Assembly: GCA_023376005.1 (NCBI GenBank)
Contig: CM042181.1
Location: forward strand, 26,512,694-26,576,693
DNA from: Doryteuthis pealeii
Taxonomy: Eukaryota > Mollusca > Cephalopoda > Myopsida > Loliginidae
DNA: 64,000 nucleotides
Direction of reading: 5' to 3'
The notes beneath the pieces are model-generated. The model was not told the origin of the DNA and made no database searches. It saw nothing but the letters and a program-made list of their open reading frames with translations. Shown here in pieces: positions 55,624-64,000 of this stretch. Each line of letters opens with the position of its first letter. The first letter of the stretch is position 1. The position numbers and the translations under genes were made by a program.

Positions 55624-57170
55624 GTAAGTAAATCATTAGTAGTTTATAAACTGTTTGCTAAATATCTATATTACTTTTAAGCTTTAGTTTGTCTATTTAA
55701 CCAACAACATCTTAAGTAGAAACATTTATGAGATCACTGTGATCCGGTGGTATTACCTTTGGCACAACAATGAAGTCGGAATACATATGGTTAAAATTAG
55801 TCGTACATCGGACGGGCCGTGTGCAAATATATAATTTATAGTTAATCAAGGATTCATCTAAAAAATAAATTTAAGAATAGTTTTAAGAAAAAAGATTTTT
55901 AACGAAAGAATATTTCTTAAATAATTTTTATAATTAATTTAGAAGCGCAAGTTTATATATACTATAGACTATATATACCAAGCGTTGTGGTAAAATCTTG
56001 CGGAGAGAAAAGACCAGCAATAGTTTGACTTGTAAAAATATACTACCAAACATCAACCGGCGAAGAAAAAAAAAATAGTTAAAAACAAGAAAAAGACCAA
56101 GAATTTTCAGATTTTAGCCCTGAAAGGCTTTATGCGAAACTTCAAATGTAGTTCTCTGACCTCATTAGATTATCTTTGCTATATAATATATATATTATAT
56201 ATATAATTATATATAATGATTTCACCAGTACAACGTGTGTATCACGTTTGCAGAACCTGCCTCATCAGCTGTGGTCAACAGGAGTTTTTCGTAGAGTATG
56301 GGGTACTACCATTCCTAGCATACCAAGAGCTTTTGTCACCGGAAGGGTAGTAAAAAAGAGAGAATTATACATCGAATTGATTACAAGGGTTTTATTTTGG
56401 TCGTGAGTCATTACGCGATTGCAGAGACTTTTTTGATGTTACGTTAATACCGAGAATGGTATTCGCGGCATTTCGTAACGTTCATGAAACTTATTACCTC
56501 GACAAATCTAGAGTTGATAGCATATATGCACCATGGTTGAAGAACGATTCATGTGAGGCAATTTTAAAACAGCGGCAGTGGTTCCTATTTTTGAAAAGAA
56601 ACGAAATGGCTAAATGTCCTTAGAAACCCACAACAACCCAACCTCGAATAGAATCCACATGGCATGTCCAATCCTTTCCACACAGATCGGGTAACGCAGT
56701 GACTGCATCGGTTTTCTTCGCTCGTGTGCCCTCCCTCCGTTTTCTTCCCACGAGACAGTTAACACAATATAATATACTATCCATTCAGAGTGAACATTTT
56801 CTTGATTATTTAGCCCTTACATTGAACCAATATGCCCGCGATAAATTCCGTTAATTATTAATATTAGGTTGACTTCAATTACAATACCTCAAAAATAGTC
56901 GGCTTAAAGCCAGTAGAAAAATAAAAAACCCACCCCATTTGTTTTTGTTTCTTTTTACTTAAAAACCCCTACCATAAAAAAATATAACTATATATACTAT
57001 AATAATACTATACTCTTCAAGATGATAGAAAAATTACGAGGAATCAAATAATAGATACCGTCTGGAATGGTGTGTTATTAAAAGCACCGTTTAGAACGAA
57101 GGTGCTGATTTCTATTCTAAGAATGGTCCACGTTGATCAAAATGATCCAATTCTTGTCAATTTCTTTAAA

Positions 57171-57363
57171 GTAGACACTCGAGCTCAAACAAAGAAATCA
57201 CCCAAGAACTTCCACAACACCAAGTCACCATTAACATTCAACATTTTCGAAATACGAAATTCCTCCAGTTATTAGCATCTACCCAAGATTCTACATCAGT
57301 CCAAATCGGAACACCCCTGCAATTTGCTCTATCAGTCAGGCCTTTGATCAGGAATGAAGTAAC
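57171..57363 (+). pseudogene. Right-arm inverted copy of cadherin exon Y
   Basis: It matches 42134-42323. Pieces of S-P-K-N-F-H-N and Q-A-F-D-Q are readable in shifting frames. Confidence 0.72.
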
Positions 57364-57876
57364 GTAGTAAACAATTACTCACAATTAAATTCTTGTTCTT
57401 AATCATCCGACCGTTATTCATTTCCAAAAACCCTCTGCCTTAAATTAAGAGAACGATCCAAATCATCAACGACGACATGCAAAAATGTAAAATCTGATCT
57501 ATTGGTGTCTGCTTTATGCCGGCAATTCTCTCATTCATTATGAGTGTCTCACCTCGGCTAAATAATGAAACATTCCTGTTTTTATAGTATAAAAGAAATT
57601 GGCTACTAAAACTAAGCCTAAGTATGTGTGTTATGATTAGGTTCGCCGACAATGGCCCTTAAACCAATCGCACAAGGTCTCTTATCAAGCGATAGGTTTA
57701 AGGGCCCGTACTGTTGTCAATGCATATCATTTTCTTTTAATTTAACTTTAGATAAACTGGAAACAAAATATATTTCAAACAATCATGTCTTATCTCCCCC
57801 TTTTTATTTGAAAAATATAATTTTTAAAATTAACTTGATATCATTCAGTTAATTAATATCTTCTTCATTTTATTAG

Positions 57877-58031
57877 ATCTCTGGCGCTCAGTGTTAGTTC
57901 CATTTTGGTCGCATCATTTACAAATCATCGGTGGATGCGTTCGTCAAGTTGCCTTTTTCACATCGATTCCACCGGCACAGAGCATCTACGTCAAACGGGA
58001 TATCCTCTCGACAGCCAAAGCGTTTAATAAC
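57877..58031 (+). pseudogene. Right-arm inverted copy of cadherin exon X
   Basis: It matches 41498-41648. It carries the G and A missing from the left copy, but has its own indels earlier in the exon. Confidence 0.72.
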
Positions 58032-61017
58032 GTAAGATCATAATATTATGTCATCAAATAGAAATAAGTTTTATCATTCAAGTAGTTATCTTCTATTCAA
58101 AATTATGATTATTACTAAAGCGGCTCCCAGTGACACCAGGGGCAGTGGTAGGGAAATACTGATGAGTTGATTTGTTTACTTTTCAGATTTACAATGCTGG
58201 ACATTTTTTAAAGTTAGAATTTCAATGCTATTCTATGTAATTTTAATTTTAAAATATCTTTGAATTAAATCAATCTTCATAATTATTTGCTCCAAAAATC
58301 TAAGAACCGGGGATATTTAATGTGTATATATATTTACTTGGTCGTTAATGTATTTATTATTCGTAGTTTGCATCATGCAACAGAGTGCGCCTTTATATAT
58401 ATTATATTATTATATATATTTATAATATATATATATATATATATAGGGTGCAAGAGCTGGGGGGCTTCTAGCAGTGGTTGCTCTCGTAAGGTGACCTCAA
58501 TACTACCTGAAAGCACCCAAATACAGCAGCTCGTCAGCCCAGTCGTCTCGCGATTTCCCTGTCACTGGACCAACTGGGGGACTGCAAGCAGTCGGGCATT
58601 TAATTCTTAAGATTTAAAGATTTCAGTTCGATAACATTTTGACCAACTTTTAATATACAAATCAAATTTTATTGGAGTTCTAGATCTGATATTATATTTT
58701 CATCTATGTAATTAACATTCGTTACTTGAATCACAATGCTACTTCTGCTCGTTACCATCCACACTGGCTTAGCTGGATTTAACTCGGACTGTTCCCCACT
58801 GGCAGAGGCGATGAGGAAGGCTGCACCTCTGATAATGCAGCTGCAATTTGAGATCTTAGGGAGTTTGAATACCTTAGTATCATTACTCACACGCCACTCA
58901 ATTGTGTCAAATAGATTAGTTAAAATCATTCAGTTATCTCTATTAGCACCAATACACAAAGAAGACTCTGATTTTAAAAAAAAATTACCACGTGTATGTA
59001 TTTGAATTATTGGGAATATGCCCTAATCTTTAATTGTTATCTACACAACGTTCTCGTTCAATGTTACCTAACGGCTGTCTTCATATAAGTTTCATTTGTC
59101 GGACTCGGGAGGGCCTCCTCAACTTAGACCTTTCTTTGAAACCTGCGTTGCCTTCAATCAGCTGAAACAATTTAATAACAATAAGTCCGAATAATCCAAA
59201 TAATACAAATATCAAGCTTCTTCTAAAAAAAATATCTAAAGAAATAAAATATCGGAGTATTTAACGTACAACGAACGTGAGTCTCTACTTCGAAAACAAT
59301 GAAATAACCCAAACAGTTTGACATGCCATTAAATTCAAATCCATAAATCAATCTTGATTAATCAAAATACGATTGAATATTATTGACCTGTGTTGCAACT
59401 TAGAGTGCGATGTCACATGAATCCATCAATGACGAAACCGTTGTCGGCAATATCTGACGACCCCCCCCCCCACACACACACACACACGACTAACTTACTT
59501 TGTGTAATGAACTAGATCCGGGTATGTATTACCCAACCCTTCCGCCCACGAGGCAGGATGCGACACAAGTCAAAATTTAACGGCAATTAATCGGCGTTAG
59601 ATACAGACTTTTCCATTTAGTAGCCACTATAAGTTTAAAGTCCAGTCTGCCCTATAATTTTATTATACGTGAGATAATAGTTGGATGCATACGCTATCAG
59701 TGAATTACCCCACAATTGTTGAAATGCAAACAGCTCGTCCAGTAATTTGAACTCAGCTCCGTATCCATTTCTAGTAAATAACCGTCTACCATACAGAGTA
59801 CATCTTATACAATTTCATTTTAGTCAATGAGATCAATCAAATTCAACCATAGTCGGGGCGAGGAGGTGTAGTAGTATGATAAACAAAGATACAAACAATT
59901 TATATTACATTTTTTAATTATTTGCTTCAATGCAGAATATATCAGTTTAATTTCAAGAAAAATCACGCACACAAATACTAAGAATTACCACCACTACCAT
60001 TCTTTTATTTCAATATACAATCTTTTCGATGAATAAATTTGCCTTTTTTTACCCTAGACGTCATTTACCTATAACCCTATATCGAGGCTAATTAGAATGA
60101 AAGGAAATCGGAAGTTATGAGGCAAGTTTTAAAAATTAAGGTGTTATCCAATTCAGTTGTTTAAAACTTTGAAAGTTCTTTAGACGCTAAAATAAATTTG
60201 CAACAGTAACTTCACTTAAATAACTGTAATTTTAAACTAATAATCCCGATTGGGCTCAAATTTTGACACGATGCCATATGGAAGGTTAGTACTTACTTAG
60301 CAACTATATGCGATTTTTTATTAGTGGCGCCTCTAATATGTCAGGTCTGGACATATATTGAGTGATGTGTTATATGCATGCTCCGGCTTGATGACGATAC
60401 TAGAATATTACCATATTCACTTCAGACTAGTAGGATTTTCGCTTCATTTGCCTTCCAGTATGAGCATGGATATCATTAGGTTTGTTTCCATTCTCCGCGG
60501 CTTTGAAACCAGAGTCATTATATTTTCCTTTTTCCTCCAGTATCGCAATTTTCAAATTGCGAGTCAAACCTCTGACCGAACAGAATATTACTTAACTTCA
60601 TTATCAAGCCAAGAGTAACTAATCAACATATTCAAGAACGCAAGTCTATCATTCCTGTCTACTCTGACACAACTATATACACAAAATAAAAACAGACCAA
60701 AAAAAAGGTTGACATGTCTTGAGAGTTAATGGTGCTATATTCAGAATGGAAATGCCCTGCACGTCTTCAAATAGTGCCAAATTTATAGACCTTATATAGC
60801 ACATTATTTTGCTTTATATGCAACCTATTATATTGGCCTTAAGTATTATGCATGATAGGATATTATTTGCAGGTCTTCCGCGTTCCTGTAGTTTCTCAAG
60901 TAGAAGAAACAAAGCATTCGGGCCCCGAATTAATGTGATAGAAAAGACTATGACATTTCTTTTTATTATAATCACTTCTTTCTCTTCTTTTTTTTCTTAA
61001 TACTATTCTTCACGCAG

Positions 61018-61328
61018 GTTCGTACCAAGCAGACTGGAATCAGGAAACCCACCTAAACTGGAGACAGTGGGGTTGTGACGTATCATTAACAAAATCAAAA
61101 GCTCCTATTTTCCAAAACAACCTATACGCAAGACAATTCAGAGAATTATCCATTTGGTCAATCATCCATCACGGTTACAGCAACGGATGCTGATACGGTA
61201 GTAGCCCAGATACAATGTTGTCCGTTATGAGAATGGTCACTAAAAATGATTATTACTTTTTAATCCAATTACTGGAACCTGTCTTTCAAGAGCCCTCACA
61301 GAAGATGCTACAAACAACAGATTACATC
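61018..61328 (+). pseudogene. Right-arm inverted copy of cadherin exon V
   Basis: It starts after acceptor CACGCAG and contains readable S-G-N-P-P-K-L-E and A-T-D-A-D-T-V segments. The latter fills in the D-A-D motif that is damaged in the left copy. The donor is damaged (CTAGCGTAAC instead of GTAAGTAA). Confidence 0.72.
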
Positions 61329-63262
61329 TAGCGTAACTCAAATATATATTTATTTGTATTCTTAACAAACGAGCTTTTGTAGACTATGCTTGTGGTGCAG
61401 AATGCGCAGGGGAATCCCCCGGGTCGAATCCTGGTCACGCACCAAATGGTCCATATAAGGGAGTGTTGCGCTGAGGCCACTTACAGAAATACGAACCAAG
61501 TTCTTCTACAACTTTCCTGGGGGGTCAAACCAAACAACGTGGGTAAGGAATCCGAATCGCAGCGTTCATCGCCTAGGTGTCTGCAACGCTTACACGTACT
61601 CATATAGGACCGCAAGATACGACTGATAGTGCTTTTATAGTGATATCCATTTGCCATTATCTACTCTGATCACTCTATTAGGACTATTTAGAAACACTAT
61701 GATGTCAAATAGATCTTGCATTAAAATTATTTGTGTGCGATAGAGACCGTAGCGAAAAAAAATAATACTTAAGTACAACGTACACAAAAAAATGTAAAAT
61801 ATGAAAATATATAATTTGAACGCGATTCATAAATCTCTACAATAAATAACCAAGCGGGTTGGGTGTCGTTAACAAAAAATAATGTGTAAACATGACAAAT
61901 ATGAAGTACGATAGACTCAATTTTTCTTTTCTATTCGCCATCAAATAAGATAGTGCTCTATTATCGTCGTGGTGAATGATACACAGAAAGAACTTGAGTG
62001 CATTAATTATTTATTCAGCAGCAGTATCCGAGTGCTGAACGGAACCAAGAAACCGGAAAATAAGTTACAAAACAATTCAACAGACAACTACAAAAATAGA
62101 GGAGGTCAAATCGATTAGCCCAAACGACAGATCAGTCCGACTATAATCAGCTTATTGATCAACAGTTAAAGTCCTTTAATCGTAGAACTATTTAATGCTA
62201 TTATGAGACAGGCACTGTTAGGTTTAGCACGGTCAAAGGAGGCTATGCTACTCTACAATCAAAAATTAAATAGGGGGTCGATCTAATGAAAGGATTCCAC
62301 GCTAACTATATTTTAGGAAAAAAACTTTAAACCTAAATTCATCTAAAGGTGAATAGAGTATCGAAATTTTCGGAAAATACTGCAATTCCAATGCTTTTAC
62401 ATAGGACTTTGTTAATATTTTTCGTAATAATAGATTACTGAATTACAAATTAAATACTCTTGATACAACTTAGCTTAAATTCCTGACAATGACTGTAGTA
62501 ATAGTGACTTGTTTCGCGTTGGACAAATAGATCGATCTCTATTATTAATACTAGCAACTATATGCCACCCTCTCGCGGGCAAGTATTTAATGTAATAAGA
62601 AGATCATTATAATTTAAATTGAAAACCAATGAAACTAAAAAAAATGCAAGATAAAAGATTTGAAACAGAGGAGGTATAATAGAAATTAGACAACTGAAAC
62701 TTACTCTTTCCATCACTCCCGTCTACTTCATTGCTAAATTTTCCTAATTTTAACTATTTGATTAAATAGGAAGTAAAGAATGATGAATTATAGAATTATT
62801 TCTTTTTGTTAATGAATTTCCATTTAGATTTATTAAAGAGATCCTTTTGCTCTATTCATTAATATAAACCAAACAAATTAAAATCCATAATACTAGCAAT
62901 ATTATTAAATCAAAATTTTATGATACTCAATATGCATAATATACCTTCCATTCACAACTGGTAACTGCTACTTTTTGATTATATATAAACTAGAATTGCA
63001 TTTTATTAATATGCAAATGGTCTAACAGTATAAAGACACTTTATTAGTAATGATGTTTAAATAAAAATAAAAGCATGGCAGAATATGATGTAATAACTAA
63101 GGGGAATTGTGACTTGAGTATGATAGTTTCAGTTACGACAGAAAAACATACATCTCCATTTATAAAGAGAATATATCAATTACCACTGTGTAATAAATTG
63201 GATTACACTGTGCAGAAAGTCTTACTTTCAAATTGCATGAATCATTTTCCTTTTTTTTTCAG

Positions 63263-63459
63263 CTTCAATTCGAGCATACGACCATGGGCCCCCCATGTAC
63301 CTTCAAAGTCCAGCCTCACAACAGCAGCCAGTAACAATCACCAGTTACACGAAATAACAAGAGTCCTGTTTTCTCAACACAACAAAACAGTGGACCTCAT
63401 TCCCGAACAAACACAATCGGAGAGAGTTGTCGAGAGTATGTTGCGATGAAGATGACCCG
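63263..63459 (+). pseudogene. Right-arm inverted copy of cadherin exon U
   Basis: It matches the intact exon at 36220-36408 but with numerous insertions and deletions. The splice donor reads CTACGTTC instead of GTACGTTT. Because the left copy is intact, this pair gives the best direct view of the error type in the right arm: mostly indels. Confidence 0.8.
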
Positions 63460-64000
63460 GCTACGTTCTTTCATGCTAGTATACACAGGAATACTAGTCT
63501 AATCCAGGAATCAATGTGTAATAGGCATCACGTGTTCAATTGATACTACAAATGTGAACGATTTGCTTGTATGTCATCAAAAACTAACGATAGCATTAAT
63601 TAAATTTTTAAGTTTAATATAGTATAATGCCACTGCTAGCCTAACTTGGTGAGTCCGTCGATTTGTTAGAACCGCAATCTGATATTGTTTTTTTTTACCG
63701 ATATAAAAGTGATAATTGGCTAAAACAAGTCTTAGCCTGAAAACCAACTATCAGTTTTTGTCTATTAATATTATTATATCAGCTAGAAATCAAGATTTTT
63801 AAAATGATAGCGTTACTGTATTGAAGTACAGCATGTAGATCGAGAGGGTAAATATATTATCAATCCATGTTATTATTAACTTTATACGTCTTACTGTTAT
63901 TTTGCTGGGGTTGTTTCTTTAATGTGTTATTAGCCTAATTTAAATGTTGTGTTTGTTATTATGATCAGTTATATAACTTAAAATCCGACCTGTGGGCGAT

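Larger units (their letters stand above)
35698..64000. repeat. Giant imperfect palindrome (two ~14 kb inverted arms)
   Basis: The right end of the window, read as reverse complement, matches sequence starting near 35.70 kb. Seven exons, SINEs, Helitron-like and LTR-like elements recur in mirrored order and orientation. Exon pairs have coordinate sums of 99,679 (U), about 99,650 (V), about 99,530 (X), about 99,500 (Y), about 99,427 (Z), about 99,370 (AA) and about 99,310 (BB), putting the centre near 49.65 kb. The right arm is about 0.4 kb longer. Differences are dominated by one- or few-base indels plus scattered substitutions. The unpaired centre is roughly 49,618-49,715. This fits a fold-back (hairpin) long read better than an old duplication. 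Confidence 0.95.

Noticed and set aside
49670..64000. Second, head-to-head cadherin gene on the plus strand
   Set aside because: The mirrored exons share intron sequence, SINEs and transposons with the left arm at the same positions, so they are the same locus seen twice, not a paralogue.

Overview
The window is animal nuclear DNA. It is AT-rich, has introns of 0.7 to 4 kb with GT-AG junctions, and is packed with TA/TG microsatellites, tRNA-derived SINEs, LINE 3' ends, mariner-like, Helitron-like and foldback elements. A lophotrochozoan, probably a mollusc, fits best. This is inferred from overall character only; no species marker was recognised. No prokaryotic genes, rRNA, CRISPR array or intact autonomous transposon was found.

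The only host gene I can support is one very large cadherin-type adhesion protein on the minus strand. Twenty clean coding exons between 1.9 and 36.4 kb, and six more frameshifted ones between 38.3 and 48.8 kb, read from right to left as an alternating series. Each odd exon carries the first half of an extracellular cadherin (EC) repeat (about 40-48 codons, strands leading to F-x-I...G-x-I-T-L-K). Each even exon carries the second half (about 59-66 codons, A-x-D-x-G-x-P-P ... R-N-x-x-P-x-F ... A-T-D-x-D). Every clean exon is an exact multiple of three and joins in phase 0. Two exons break the pattern by fusing neighbouring halves (14.7 kb and 38.3 kb). In total about 14 EC repeats are visible. 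Neither the start codon/signal peptide nor the membrane segment/cytoplasmic tail lies in the window.

From about 35.7 kb to the right end the sequence is a giant imperfect palindrome. The right arm (about 49.7-64.0 kb) is the reverse complement of the left arm (about 35.7-49.6 kb), centred near 49.65 kb. The right arm therefore repeats the cadherin exons on the plus strand, in reverse order. Exons left of 36.4 kb have no frameshift. Every exon in the inner left arm and the whole right arm carries small indels, and the two arms often break at different bases. This looks more like an unpolished fold-back (hairpin) long read at a contig end than a biological duplication, but a real inverted duplication cannot be excluded from sequence alone.

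The introns hold the most interesting non-gene content: several sequences that fold by eye as type I hammerhead ribozymes. The best are on the minus strand near 18.54 kb, the plus strand near 24.35 kb and the minus strand near 43.31 kb; a variant lies on the minus strand near 13.81 kb. The 18.5 kb and 32.4 kb examples sit in about 0.4 kb units flanked by direct repeats, like the small retrozyme-type elements of animals. The 24.3 and 43.3 kb examples belong to a second, foldback family flanked by TA arrays. A Helitron-like family (5' TC, 3' hairpin followed by CTAG, inserted between A and T) is present in at least six copies. One copy is interrupted by a solo-LTR-like element with a 5-bp target duplication.

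Layout: 1-1.9 kb repeats; 1.9-17.3 kb exons A-I with SINE array, mariner remnant, LINE ends and MITEs; 17.4-36.4 kb exons J-U with hammerhead elements, Helitrons and LTR-like elements; 36.5-49.6 kb left palindrome arm; 49.7-64.0 kb right palindrome arm.
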